In this document: positions 24,985-34,524 of the stretch, piece by piece | Layout: each line of letters begins with the position of its first letter | Position numbering within the stretch: position 1 is the first letter of the stretch | NCBI GenBank assembly: GCA_930633495.1 | Contig: CAKNFJ010000002.1 | Span: 434,001 to 498,000 of the forward strand | Source: Hyphomicrobiales bacterium | GTDB lineage: Bacteria > Pseudomonadota > Alphaproteobacteria > Rhizobiales > Beijerinckiaceae | Direction of reading: 5' to 3' | DNA length: 64,000 nucleotides | The notes under the pieces: model-generated | What the model was told of the DNA's origin: nothing | The model's database searches: none | What the model saw: the letters and a program-made list of their open reading frames with translations, nothing else | Program-made: the position numbers and the translations under genes

Positions 24985-25733
24985 CGTCTTGCTCCTGCAT
25001 TCATGGAATCGTGCCAACTACAGGTCGCGCTGTAGGCAGGATTCGGTGTTAGGCACTGCAGCTACGTCCGGCTCCACACCTCAGCCCTGGCTGCCTTCAT
25101 GCCGCCTATATGCATAATATTTCAACATGATAACGCTTAGTCAAATGCCAATTATTGCGCTATCTATAATCAAATATTATATTATCGACGGAGGTTAGAA
25201 ATATCGTTGACGCTGAACGTAAATGATAAAAGCCCAATCGATGCGTAGCTGCGAAGAATGAGCGTCATTGAGGGGAGCAAGTGTATTATCAGCTTACGAG
25301 CATCGCCCCCGGAGCGGGTGGGGGCCGAATTCCCAGCCCTGCATGCGGCTAGTCTCTACGACGCAGCAATGCTGGTTCGCACCTTTAGAAATGCCTGGCG
25401 ACTCTGAGCCGGAGCTGCACGAAGGGTTCTGGATCTGGCTCGGCGGATTCAAAGCGGCTACGCTCTAAAAATCCTATGCATGAGGCGGTGTAAGCTGTTT
25501 GGACCGCTACTGTCGAATGAGGTGCATGGGGTAAATGGAAGCATGACTTCCGCCTGTGGCATAGGTGGCAATCTCAGTCATTCTGCAGGCGCACAGCTCA
25601 AGGATCTGCGTGCCGTCATGCTCCCCCAACCGGTGTTAGGATAGGATGAATTGAGGCGGCCTCGCATTTTGGCGCGGAGATAGTACACCTCGCTGGAACA
25701 ATGACGATAAATTGGTTCGTTACGTTCGTAGCT
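24985..25733. promoter_or_regulatory. Long AT-rich control region upstream of the RidA-DadA-bhc genes
   Basis: About 750 bases with no convincing gene. The part 25095-25200 is strikingly AT-rich. TCAAATGCCAATTATT (25141-25156) and CAAATATTATATT (25171-25183) resemble motifs in the gltI/LysR region. The rest, to 25733, shows only short unsupported frames and looks like degenerate sequence beside the pseudogenes that follow. Confidence 0.5.
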
Positions 25734-26585
25734 CTAAGCAGGGAACCATTCATTTGCTATATGGTGGCATGGGATACCATTGACCATGGGATCATGTGTC
25801 ACTATCCCGAATATGCCATCGATAGCTGCATCAACCGTTCCACGAACGCCGTACAACTGTTTTGCGGCTACAATTGTTCGACGAAATAGAGCGCCGGGAT
25901 CGAGCAGCGTCGTCGCACAGAGCGACATCGCCTGCTGCGAACTGGTGAGGACGAGAACGCGATCGGCCGTGGCACGCGCGCCGCGCTCCAGATTGACATA
26001 GTCGGCGATGGCTCTCCGGAGCGGTTCGGCGCCCTGAGGATCGCCGTGCAGAAGGGCTTTCGTGCCGTAGTCCTTGAGGACCTGCCGCTCCAGGCGCTCC
26101 CACAATTGCAGCGGAAACTCCCGTGTTTCCGGTATGCCATGCGTGAACGGCCGTGGCGCGAGGATGTCACGCACGCCGCCGCCGCTGAACATGGCTGCTC
26201 CACGCTTGCTGAGGTTCGGGGCCTGGTTGCGCAACAGCGAATCCCGCCGCGATCTGCGCTGGCCGGGCTGAAATGCCGAGATCTCGGCCACGAAACTGCC
26301 GCTGCCGACTCGCCGCTCGATGAACCCTTCGGCGTGAAGCTGGATATAGGCCGCCTCGATCGTATCACGCGACACGCCAAGTGCCTTGGCAAGCCCGCGG
26401 GTGGCCGGCAACGGCTTGCCCGGTCCCAGCACGCCGTCGAGGATCAACTGCCGGATCGCCCGTTGTATCCGGGCGTGCAGCGGCATCGTCGCATTGGCAG
26501 GATGGGCCATCCAGGCCTGCACGGATTCGAGCTGTGAGTGCTTGAACAAATGGCCTGCCCTTCGCAAGATAATTGGCAGGAACAA
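25734..26585 (-). pseudogene. MocR-type GntR regulator, 3'-truncated
   Basis: The N-terminal GntR winged helix is clear (MPLHARIQRAIRQLILDGVLGPGKPLPATRGLAKALGVSRDTIEAAYIQLHAEGFIERRVGSGSFV), followed by a linker and the first part of an aminotransferase-like domain (LLHGDPQGAEPLRRAIADYV, VLTSSQQAMSLCATTLLDPG). Homology stops after LLDPG near 25895, where about 250 residues with the PLP lysine should follow; the last 50 codons are unrelated. The start is uncertain (TTG at 26585 or ATG at 26510). Divergent from the benE remnant, which it may once have controlled. Confidence 0.8.
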
Positions 26586-26603
26586 TCAGGCCATTGACGG
26601 GCT

Positions 26604-26972
26604 ATGTGTCAAGGCATGTTTTTTTGGGCTTTCGCCCGTTCCGTTCAGGAGACCCGCCAGGATCATGCCGTCGACCTCACCATCCACTTCGTTCGACTGA
26701 ACGATCTCACCCATCCAGTAGTCGCGGGCCTGATCTCGGTCATCGTCAATTATGGCGGCACGTTCATCCTCGTGCTGCACGCCGCGGGCCTCGCCGGTCT
26801 GAGCCCGGAGCTGACCGCCTCATGGGTCTAGTCGGTATCGATGGGCGTCGGCCTGACTGGCATCCTCTTGAGCTGGTGCTATCTTGAGCCGATCATCACC
26901 GCATGGTCAACGCTGGCGTGCCTAGTGACTGCGGTTGCCGCGATGCCCTATCCCGAAGCGGTCGGCGCCTAG
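26604..26972 (+). pseudogene. BenE-family transporter remnant
   Basis: THPVVAGLISVIVNYGGTFILVLHAAGLAGLSPELTASWV, then an in-frame TAG at 26829-26831 in place of an expected Trp, then SVSMGVGLTGILLSWCYLEPIITAWST in the same frame, a small deletion, and a stop about 26972. This is the first quarter of a benzoate:H+ symporter-like protein; the rest is missing. The remaining 150 bases up to the ISL3 element at 27127 hold nothing recognised. Confidence 0.82.
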
Positions 26973-27135
26973 TTTGCGTCCGATCTTGCTTGATCCTGGA
27001 ATTGTATCTGGCAATTCGCCCAAAAAATGCAACCAGTCACAGTGCTGCTGAAGCAAACTTTGGCTCCATGCACCCAAAAGAACAAGGGTGTTTGCCGAAG
27101 ACATCAGTGAGAAATGACAATAATCCGGGTCTGCC

Positions 27136-28866
27136 TCACTTTGTGTGGAGATCGGACAATTGGATGGGCATCATCCGCACTCTGAGAAGCTCTGCACCCG
27201 CTCGGCCATACATAGCGCGCTTGATCGTCTTCAGTCGGTTGATCTGACCTTCCGCTTGACCATTGCTCCAAGGCAGGTCGATGGCGTTACAGACGGCGTC
27301 GATATCGCGGCGAAGGACGCGGGCAAAACGGGCCAGGAAAACCAGGCCAGAATGAATGGCATCATCAATCCAATCTTCGAGCCTTGCCGAATTTCGGCTA
27401 TGAAATATTCCGCGAAACCGCATGGATAAGCTGCGCAAAGTCGCAAAGGTATCTGATCCCTGCTTGAGGGCGTCCACTTTCCGCTCTTGATTGACGGTCA
27501 GCGCGCCGCGCGGCTTGATGCAGAGAGCAGCGGCGACAACCGGCGAGATCCAGTGGCCAGTGTGCGGATCACGCACAGGCGCATTATCGTATGTACTGTC
27601 GACGACGCCAACCCGAGCCGGCGCCGCATCATCCTTATCCTTATCCTTATCCTTATCCTTATCCTTATCCGATTCCGGTCTCTCGGCGCGGCGCCAGGTT
27701 GCCAGGAGGCGTTCAAGATTGGAAAAGCTGCCGGTGTACCCGCGATGCTTGATGTCATGAAACAGATGCCGCCCACGGCGGTTGCCGTCCTTCCAACATT
27801 GGGTGAGAAAGGCTTCGAAATACAGGGGAGATGTCGGCTGCAACGCTCCCCTGCGTCGGTCGGGTGGCGTTTCAAACGTCAGCCATTTCGCGATGCTGCG
27901 GCGGCCATATCCAGTGCGACGCGCAATCTCCGAGCAGGTCAGGCCTTCTTTGCTCAAGGCGTGCACCGTCTCGAACACCTCCTTCCGGGACTGCCTATGT
28001 GTCCGTCGAAGCTGATTGCGCAACCGCATTCCAGGCGCCTCCTCATGCAAAGCTCGATCGTCATGATCAGTCTCGATGTCCTCGTCTGGCAGCAGTGCCC
28101 TGCCTGTAGCTCGGCCGGAGAGGCTCATCTGTTCCTCGATCGCAAGACGCAGGTTCTGGAAGAGATGAAAGCGGTCAGCCACCTGAGACGCTTGCGGGGC
28201 ACCTTCACGAGCAGCCTGCGCGTATAGCCCGCATCGATCTCGACTGACCACCTCAATGGAGGGATGCCGCTTCAACCATTGTGCAACGCTCGCCACGCTC
28301 CGGTCCTCGAGAATGTCCATGACCTTTCGGCGCTCGAGATCAACGATGATCGTGCCGTAGCGCCACGATTTCCTCCAACTCCAGTCATCGATACCGATGA
28401 TCCGAGCGGGGGGCTCGTCGTCGATCTGTAAAGCCATGCGCTTCAAGTGCCGAAGGATGGTGTCGTCGCTGACCGGCATCCCGAGCTGGTTCATCAAGCG
28501 CTCTCCCGGGCGTCCGCCTGTGCCGTGCCCCAGAAGGCCGACTATGTTGGCGACCCTCTTTGTCCTGCGGGCGTAGGGCGAGGCAATATCCGGGATCGGG
28601 TCCGAGAATGTTTGCCGCCCGCACTGCCGATAACTGCAACGCCAGCGGCTCAACCGAAGCCTTACCGTCACTTCATTGCCTTGGATCGGCAGGTCCTGAA
28701 GACTGCGGTACGACCAGCCGTGCCGACGTGCGCTCTGTTTCCTGCAATCTGGACAAATGCCCGAGGATGGTCCGCAAGCCGACACAACCCAGTCACCGTC
28801 GCCGTTGGTTGCGATGCTTTGGACCTTGATGCCCGGACCGGGCGACCATTTTGATTTTGTTCTCAT
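27136..28866 (-). CDS. ISL3-family transposase (copy B)
   Basis: 576 residues from the ATG at 28866. It is the same protein as copy A apart from a (Lys-Asp)6 instead of (Lys-Asp)4 tract and a few substitutions (for example Val for Ala in LLRVRMMPIQ close to the C-terminus). Zinc-ribbon, helix-turn-helix and DDE parts are intact, so the element should be functional. Confidence 0.92.
   Translation of the reverse strand: MRTKSKWSPGPGIKVQSIATNGDGDWVVSACGPSSGICPDCRKQSARRHGWSYRSLQDLPIQGNEVTVRLRLSRWRCSYRQCGRQTFSDPIPDIASPYARRTKRVANIVGLLGHGTGGRPGERLMNQLGMPVSDDTILRHLKRMALQIDDEPPARIIGIDDWSWRKSWRYGTIIVDLERRKVMDILEDRSVASVAQWLKRHPSIEVVSRDRCGLYAQAAREGAPQASQVADRFHLFQNLRLAIEEQMSLSGRATGRALLPDEDIETDHDDRALHEEAPGMRLRNQLRRTHRQSRKEVFETVHALSKEGLTCSEIARRTGYGRRSIAKWLTFETPPDRRRGALQPTSPLYFEAFLTQCWKDGNRRGRHLFHDIKHRGYTGSFSNLERLLATWRRAERPESDKDKDKDKDKDKDDAAPARVGVVDSTYDNAPVRDPHTGHWISPVVAAALCIKPRGALTVNQERKVDALKQGSDTFATLRSLSMRFRGIFHSRNSARLEDWIDDAIHSGLVFLARFARVLRRDIDAVCNAIDLPWSNGQAEGQINRLKTIKRAMYGRAGAELLRVRMMPIQLSDLHTK
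27633..27670 (-). repeat. Hexamer array, 6 units, inside transposase copy B
   Basis: CC followed by six TTATCC units on the plus strand, 12 bases longer than in copy A. It encodes alternating Lys-Asp in a charged loop of the transposase. Replication slippage is the likely source. Confidence 0.9.
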
Positions 28867-28955
28867 GCACGCCAATAGCGAAGTGCCTGCTAACGATCTA
28901 TTAACCACACAAAGTGAGGCAGACCCCTTTATCTCTGGATCGAACGGGAATTCCC

Positions 28956-30077
28956 ATGCGTCGCCGCGTCTCGCGACTCGCCATCCAACATCTCTCTGCC
29001 GGCGCGCGTATCCTTCTCGGGTCCGCCAAGCCCTGGCCTGGCTTCGAGCACAGTCTCAAGTCGTATGTCCTGGTCGATCGTGACGACGACGCCATTAGCC
29101 TCCGCGACGACCATGGCGAGATCCACAAGCATCCTCTCCACGAAGGCCGTCCGACCGATCCGCTGACAAGCGAGATCTATTGGGCCGGGCCTCTGCCGAC
29201 GCCGCAAACGGGGCTGTTCCCAATCGCGTGGGCCCGCCTTCTGAATTCCGCTGGACGTTCAGCTGTCATGCTGCACATGCTGCGCTTTGACGGCGCCCAC
29301 GCGACCGCTGAATTCGTCTTCCCAGCCTATGCTGCGCAAGCGCATGAAGGATTGGATCACTTCACGAACTTGGTCTCCGAAAGAGACAAGCCGTTCGAGG
29401 GCGAGATCGTCGGGTCGGCCGCGTTCCACCGGCAGCACGTTCTTGTGGCGTTGCCGGACGGCTTTCACGCTCGCCCAGGAGACTTGGTGGGCGCCGCATC
29501 GATCAAGCTGGAAATGACACCGGAAGGAGCCTTCCTCGCCGAGCTGGAGGATGCCGTGATCCTTCGCTTCTTCAGGAGCCGTGAGGAACTGGGCGAAGCG
29601 CTGCCCACTTGGTCCGTCTCGGCGGTCAATCCCTTCGAATTCGGCCCGGCGGACGACCGGGAGTTCGACCGCCTGCTCGGAGCCGCGCGCGCCAGGACGG
29701 AGCCAAACGAGGCGATCGTCTACCGGTATGAGCACGATGGCACCCATATCGTAGCGGGGAGGGGAGCTCTCTTCTTCGATACCGGCGCGGCCGAGGACAC
29801 GTTGTCGAACCATCGCTGCGCACCCGGCCTATGGATCGTCGAGCAGGCGACCGGCTGGTCGCATCAATGCCTCGAGGGTGAAGTCGATTTCGGGATCGAC
29901 GCAACCTGGCGCCCGGCGACGCCGGCTGACGTGCTGCGCTTCGGCCTCACACCCGAACAGGTCTCGCAGACAATCGCCGAGCTGCGCGAGATCGAGCCAC
30001 TGCCGACGCTGTGTGATGAAGCGATCGAAGCCGCCTGCGCTGCCGGCGGACCCAGCCTGGGTCTCACGGCAGGCTAA
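28956..30077 (+). CDS. Protein of unknown function beside ISL3 copy B
   Basis: 373 residues from the ATG at 28956. The frame is open back into the inverted repeat of the insertion sequence (GTG at 28914), so the native 5' end may have been replaced by the element. No signal peptide, membrane segment or known motif; the composition is that of a globular cytoplasmic protein with alternating beta strands (EIYWAGPLPTPQTGLFPIAW, EGEIVGSAAFHRQHVLVALPDGF). Followed by a convergent small gene whose stop directly abuts its own. Confidence 0.6.
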   Translation: MRRRVSRLAIQHLSAGARILLGSAKPWPGFEHSLKSYVLVDRDDDAISLRDDHGEIHKHPLHEGRPTDPLTSEIYWAGPLPTPQTGLFPIAWARLLNSAGRSAVMLHMLRFDGAHATAEFVFPAYAAQAHEGLDHFTNLVSERDKPFEGEIVGSAAFHRQHVLVALPDGFHARPGDLVGAASIKLEMTPEGAFLAELEDAVILRFFRSREELGEALPTWSVSAVNPFEFGPADDREFDRLLGAARARTEPNEAIVYRYEHDGTHIVAGRGALFFDTGAAEDTLSNHRCAPGLWIVEQATGWSHQCLEGEVDFGIDATWRPATPADVLRFGLTPEQVSQTIAELREIEPLPTLCDEAIEAACAAGGPSLGLTAG

Positions 30078-30410
30078 TCAGGCAGCCGGCCGGCCATAGG
30101 CGTAACGCGGCGTGCCGTACTGCAGCAGCTCCGGCGAGCCGACGACCTCCTTCCATAGGTTCAGTGCCTCGGCGAGCGTGAAGCGCGTCGCCTTCAGGTG
30201 CTCCTCGGTCCTGCCGGACGGAAGGCCTTCATAGACGAAGTCGAGATGCTCGCGGTCCAGGACGAAGCCGTGTCGGGCGATCGCCCAATAGTCCTCGTCG
30301 TGATAGCCGCGGCGTTCGAGGAAGACCTGTGGTGCTCCGCGGCTATCCGCGAGCAAAACGTAGGAGGCGACCGGCGGGAGCTCGGTTGCGGGGGCGTTGT
30401 CCTGTTGCAT
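30078..30410 (-). CDS. Small protein of unknown function
   Basis: 110 residues. GAGAG precedes the ATG. VASYVLLADSRGAPQVFLERRGYHDEDYWAIARHGFVLDREHLDFVYEGLPSGR looks like a compact alpha/beta domain; no family recognised. Its stop touches that of the rightward gene before it. Confidence 0.6.
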   Translation of the reverse strand: MQQDNAPATELPPVASYVLLADSRGAPQVFLERRGYHDEDYWAIARHGFVLDREHLDFVYEGLPSGRTEEHLKATRFTLAEALNLWKEVVGSPELLQYGTPRYAYGRPAA

Positions 30411-30514
30411 GGTACTCTCAGGCTAGTTTGGGGCGCCGCGGCGCGGGCGCTGACGAATGATGCTCGCGCTCATGCGAGGCGGCATGTGGCAGCATCGAGG
30501 CTCGGGTGGCTCCA

Positions 30515-31342
30515 TTACCGGGCCCAAAACGCAAGTTCGGAATACCCAGTCCGGATATCGTGGAGATCGAAGCCGAAGGGCGCGATGACCAGATAAATCA
30601 GGACAATCATCGCCTTCGCCATCGGATCGATCATGAAGATCAAGAATATCGCCGTGAACCCGGCGATCGACCGCGTCAGAGCGTCCGGCCGCCAAGCTTC
30701 CGGTAGCCACTGTTCGATCGCTCCAAAGCCGTCGAAGGATGGCACCGGCAAAAGGTTGATCACGATCGAGCTCGCCTGAAGCCATGCCATGAGAACGATC
30801 GACGCCCGGAGTCCCACCGCCGCGTCATCCGAAAGGGAGGCATGGAAAATGGCCAAAGCCACCAGGAACACGAAGTTTGCCGCCGGGCCGGCGAGATAGA
30901 CAAGAGAGCGGTCTAACCGCCGACTGATTGCGCCGAGATCGACATATACCCGCGCGCCAGGCAACACGAAGAAGCCACCTAGCAGGAAAACCAGGGGAAG
31001 CAGGAACGTCCCGAGCGGGTCCGTAAAGCTCACAGGATCCAGCGCCAGGTGCGGCCTGTGCCGACTTTCATCGTCGCCAGATCGCACCGCCGCCCAGGCA
31101 TGCGCGCCTTCGTGGAAACAAAGACCGAGGAGCCAGCCGAAAACGACGAAGACAAAGACGAGCGGCATCCCTGGCAGCCAGCCGAGCGACAACGAAAGAC
31201 CCGCTCCCGCGAAGACCCCAAGGACCAGCAGGAAATTCGGGCTCAGCGATCTGTCATCGCGGGTGACGGCGTCCACATGCGGCTCCGGCAAATCGAATCC
31301 ACCCATCATCCATGAGAACGCTGAAAGCCAACAGGATTGCAT
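30515..31342 (-). CDS. Site-2-protease-like M50 membrane metalloprotease
   Basis: 275 residues from the ATG at 31342, preceded by AAGGAA; the frame runs to a TTG at 31438 without a site. The zinc motif HEGAH (LLGLCFHEGAHAWAA) sits in a membrane helix, and the second M50 motif is NLLPVPSFDGFGAIEQWLP, with the usual NxxPxxxxDG. About six hydrophobic segments. Family members cut within the membrane, releasing regulators or processing membrane proteins. Neighbours give no hint of the substrate. The 104 bases between this gene and 30410 hold nothing. Confidence 0.85.
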   Translation of the reverse strand: MQSCWLSAFSWMMGGFDLPEPHVDAVTRDDRSLSPNFLLVLGVFAGAGLSLSLGWLPGMPLVFVFVVFGWLLGLCFHEGAHAWAAVRSGDDESRHRPHLALDPVSFTDPLGTFLLPLVFLLGGFFVLPGARVYVDLGAISRRLDRSLVYLAGPAANFVFLVALAIFHASLSDDAAVGLRASIVLMAWLQASSIVINLLPVPSFDGFGAIEQWLPEAWRPDALTRSIAGFTAIFLIFMIDPMAKAMIVLIYLVIAPFGFDLHDIRTGYSELAFWAR

Positions 31343-31474
31343 ATCGATTCCTTGAGGATTCGGTGGATAGCCGCTCCTCCCGATGAAATTCTCGCCAGTC
31401 CACGTCTTTCTCCCCGTCACTCCTTGTGGCGCGCCCAACAGCCACCGATGCTCGATTGTAACGAGTGAGGACCC

Positions 31475-32128
31475 ATGCTGACTGACACCATCGAACTGGA
31501 CGCCGACGCGAGCGACGAAATCCGCCGCTGCGCTGAGGAAATGAACCTCCCCGCGGAAGGCATGGCGCTAATACTGGCCACGGCCCGGGCTGAGGCCGAA
31601 ACCGAGCCCGCTAATGAGGCGTACGCTCGCTTCCTGGCGGAGATCGGTGCACGCACCGATCTTTCGCCGGTCGATCGAGACGCGCTTCTCGTCGCACTGG
31701 ATTACTTCGGCCAGTTCGTGACCACGCTGCCAATCATGACGGTCGACCAGTCCTGGATGACCGACACCGGCGGGGAGGGCATCTACATCGCCTCCAAGGC
31801 CATTCACGGTCCACGCTGGCGGGAGCTGCGTGCATCCGGCGTCCCGATCATTTCGACCTGGATCGACGAGGCCGAGGTGGGGTTGACCAATGACTGGTCG
31901 GATCTCTGGGTCCGTTCGGCCAAGGAGGCGGCCGCCGCGCGCGCACTCATCCTCTTCCGACTTCCGGAGGAGCAGCACGCCGGCGCTCTCATCGAGGCTG
32001 GCTGCGCGATCCGGCAGGGGCGGCCCGTCTTTGCCGTCGGCTGGGACCATGCCTCCTTCCGACACCACCCGCTCGTTCGAGCGGTCGACACGCTGGAGGA
32101 AGCGCTCGACTTGGCACTCGCTGTGTAG
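31475..32128 (+). CDS. Two-part protein with a nucleoside 2-deoxyribosyltransferase-like C-terminal domain
   Basis: 217 residues; GAGGACCC precedes the ATG. Residues about 1-90 are helical and unrecognised. From about 100 on, GIYIASKAIHGPRWRELRASGVPIISTWIDEAEVG...WVRSAKEAAAARALILFRLPEEQHAGALIEAGCAIRQGRPVFAVG has the layout of the nucleoside 2-deoxyribosyltransferase-like Rossmann fold, with the late Glu (LIEAGCA) in the place of the nucleophile. Related domains occur in nucleotide salvage and in nucleotide-signal sensing. Assignment rests on pattern only. Confidence 0.6.
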   Translation: MLTDTIELDADASDEIRRCAEEMNLPAEGMALILATARAEAETEPANEAYARFLAEIGARTDLSPVDRDALLVALDYFGQFVTTLPIMTVDQSWMTDTGGEGIYIASKAIHGPRWRELRASGVPIISTWIDEAEVGLTNDWSDLWVRSAKEAAAARALILFRLPEEQHAGALIEAGCAIRQGRPVFAVGWDHASFRHHPLVRAVDTLEEALDLALAV

Positions 32129-32226
32129 GGCCAGAATTCGGCGCTTGATGCTCGCTTCAGGGCACCTCACCCTGAACGAAGGAAGAACGGCCTGAGAATC
32201 GACGGTGCCGGAACAACGAAGGCTTC

Positions 32227-34524
32227 ATGACCATGACGCAGATCACCAATCAAATTGCCGCCGAGCTCGCGGTGCGGCCGGAGCAGGTCCAAGCGGTGAT
32301 CGACCTCCTCGGCGAGGGCGCCACGGTTCCGTTTATTGCGAGGTACCGGAAGCATCTCCATGGCGATCTGGACGATCAGCAGATCCGCGTCATCGAGGAG
32401 CGTCGCGGCTACCTCGTCGAGATGAACGAGCGCCGCGAGACCATTCTCGGAACCATCTCGGAGCAGGGAAAGCTCACCGACGAGCTCAAGGCAACGATCC
32501 TTCGCGCCGCGACCAAGGCCGAGCTGGAGGATCTCTATCTGCCCTACCGCCCCAAGCGGCGCACCAAGGCACAGATCGCCCTGGAAGCGGGCCTGGGGCC
32601 GTTGGCGGATGCTCTGCTGGCTCACCCCGAGCGTGACCCGAATGTGCAGGCTGGCGGCTTCCTCAAGCCCGACGCGGCGATCGATACGCCGCAGGCGGCG
32701 CTCGAAGGCGCGCGTGCCATCCTCAGCGAACGCTTCTCGGAGGACGCCAAGCTGCTCGGCCGGCTGCGCGACCTCTACTGGCGCCAGGGCGAGCTCGTCG
32801 CCAAGGTGAAGGAGGGCAAGGAGGAGGTGGGTTCGAAATTCCGGGACCTCTTCGACTACGCCAGCCCGTTGATGAAGGCGCCCTCGCACCGTGTGCTGGC
32901 AGCTTTCCGGGGCGAGAAGGAAGACTTCCTCGACGTCCGGCTGCGCCCCGAGCCGGAGGAGGGCGCGGTCGGCTATATCTCGGCCATCGCAAGCCACTTC
33001 AAGATCGCCGACAAAGGGCGTCCGGGCGACCGCTGGCTTCTCGACACCGCCCGCTGGGCGTGGCGCACCAAGATCGAGCTCCACCTCAACGTGGCACTTC
33101 GCATGGATCTCTGGGAGCGAGCCGAACGCGAGGCGATCGAGCTCTTCGCTGTCAACCTCCGGAGCTTGCTGTTCGCTGCGCCGGCCGGATCCAAGCGTGT
33201 CCTGGCTCTCGATCCCGGCTTTAAGGCCGGTGTGAAGATGGCCGTGATGGATGCGACCGGTCGCGTTCTCGATTTCGCGACGGTCTATCCGTTCGTACCT
33301 CATCATCGGAGCGAGGAGGCGCAGCAGAGCATCCGCGCGCTCATCCGCAAGCACAGTGTCGAGCTCATCGCGATCGGCAACGGAACCGCGTCCCGCGAGA
33401 CCGAGCGCCTGGTCGCCGAGATCCTCAAGCGCTGGCCGGATATCAAGGCCACGAAAGTGGTGGTGTCTGAAGCCGGCGCCTCCGTCTACAGCGCCAGCGA
33501 ATATGCTTCCCGAGAGCTTCCTGATCTGGACGTCTCGATCCGCGGGGCGGTGTCGATCGGACGCCGGCTCCAAGACCCGATGGCAGAACTGATCAAGATC
33601 GAACCGCGCAGCATCGGTGTCGGTAGCTACCAGCACGACGTCAGCCAGACCCTTCTCGCCAAGCGCCTCGATGCGACGGTTGAGGACACGGTCAATGCAA
33701 TCGGCGTGGAGCTTAACACCGCTTCTTCGAAGCTGCTCGCTCGTGTTTCAGGCATCGGCGAAAGCCTGGCCGAGAACATCGTCTCCTATCGCGACGCGAA
33801 CGGCCCCTTCCGCAATCGCGAGGCACTCCGGAACGTCCCGCGTCTCGGCCCCAAGGCGTTCGAGCTCGCGGCCGGCTTCCTGCGCATCCAGGATAGCGAT
33901 CAGCCGCTCGATCGCTCCGGCGTCCACCCGGAAGCCTATCCCGTGGTGGACCGCATCCTCAGCAAGCTCGGCGACGAGCTGAAGTCGATCCTCGGCAACT
34001 CTGCCCGGCTCAGCAAGCTGCGCGCGTCCGACTTCGCCGACGAGAGGTTTCCGCCTGCTGCCGTGGCAGATATCCTGACCGAGCTGGCTAAGCCCGGACG
34101 CGATCCGCGTCCCGATTTCCGGACTGTTGAATTCGCCGACGGAGTGGAGGACATCAAGGACCTGGAGCCTGGCATGGTCCTGCCCGGAATCGTGACGAAC
34201 ATCGTCAACTACGGCGTTTTCGTCGATTTAGGTGTTCATTTGGACGGTTTGGTACACATTTCGCAGCTCTCTTCGAAAGGCTTCGTCAAGGATCCGAACT
34301 CCGTCGTGAAAATCGGCGAGGCGGTCAGGGTCCGCGTGGTCGAGGTTGACCTGCCCCGCAAGCGCATCTCACTCAGCATGCGCCTCGGCGAGGCGAACGA
34401 TCCGGCGCCGCCCAAAACGGCCGCTGCCCCGGGCCGGATGCCGAAGAAGCCCATGCAGAGCCAGAGCTCCAACTCGGGCAATGCGTTTGCAGAAGCGTTC
34501 GCCCGCGCGGGACTGCGCAAATGA
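32227..34524 (+). CDS. tex: Tex-family RNA-binding protein
   Basis: 765 residues, the usual Tex length. In order: N-terminal helical Tex domain (TIPFIARYRKH-type: ATVPFIARYRKHLHGDLDDQQIR), YqgF/RNase H-like domain (KRVLALDPGFKAGVKMAVMDATGRVLD), helix-hairpin-helix pair (GIGESLAENIVSYRDANGPFRNREALRNVPRLGPKAFELAAGFLRI), and an S1 domain near 650-720 (GIVTNIVNYGVFVDLGVHLDGLVHISQLS). Tex is a cytoplasmic nucleic-acid-binding factor linked to transcription and RNA quality control. The C-terminal tail is low-complexity. The next gene overlaps its stop by four bases. Confidence 0.96.
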   Translation: MTMTQITNQIAAELAVRPEQVQAVIDLLGEGATVPFIARYRKHLHGDLDDQQIRVIEERRGYLVEMNERRETILGTISEQGKLTDELKATILRAATKAELEDLYLPYRPKRRTKAQIALEAGLGPLADALLAHPERDPNVQAGGFLKPDAAIDTPQAALEGARAILSERFSEDAKLLGRLRDLYWRQGELVAKVKEGKEEVGSKFRDLFDYASPLMKAPSHRVLAAFRGEKEDFLDVRLRPEPEEGAVGYISAIASHFKIADKGRPGDRWLLDTARWAWRTKIELHLNVALRMDLWERAEREAIELFAVNLRSLLFAAPAGSKRVLALDPGFKAGVKMAVMDATGRVLDFATVYPFVPHHRSEEAQQSIRALIRKHSVELIAIGNGTASRETERLVAEILKRWPDIKATKVVVSEAGASVYSASEYASRELPDLDVSIRGAVSIGRRLQDPMAELIKIEPRSIGVGSYQHDVSQTLLAKRLDATVEDTVNAIGVELNTASSKLLARVSGIGESLAENIVSYRDANGPFRNREALRNVPRLGPKAFELAAGFLRIQDSDQPLDRSGVHPEAYPVVDRILSKLGDELKSILGNSARLSKLRASDFADERFPPAAVADILTELAKPGRDPRPDFRTVEFADGVEDIKDLEPGMVLPGIVTNIVNYGVFVDLGVHLDGLVHISQLSSKGFVKDPNSVVKIGEAVRVRVVEVDLPRKRISLSMRLGEANDPAPPKTAAAPGRMPKKPMQSQSSNSGNAFAEAFARAGLRK

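Larger units (their letters stand above)
27127..28926 (-). mobile_element. ISL3-family insertion sequence, copy B
   Basis: 1800 bp with the same ends as copy A. Flanks are AATAATCC (left) and CTTTATCT (right), again not a duplication. Apart from two extra hexamer units only scattered single-base differences from copy A were noticed (for example near 27179 and 28033). Two almost identical copies in direct orientation 16 kb apart could recombine and delete the whole glt-bhc cluster. Confidence 0.92.

Noticed and set aside
25268-25468. 66-codon frame in the long intergenic region before the pseudogenes
   Set aside because: No ribosome site, random-looking composition.
32167-33636. 489-codon leftward frame over tex
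   Set aside because: Antisense shadow of the Tex domains; no support of its own.
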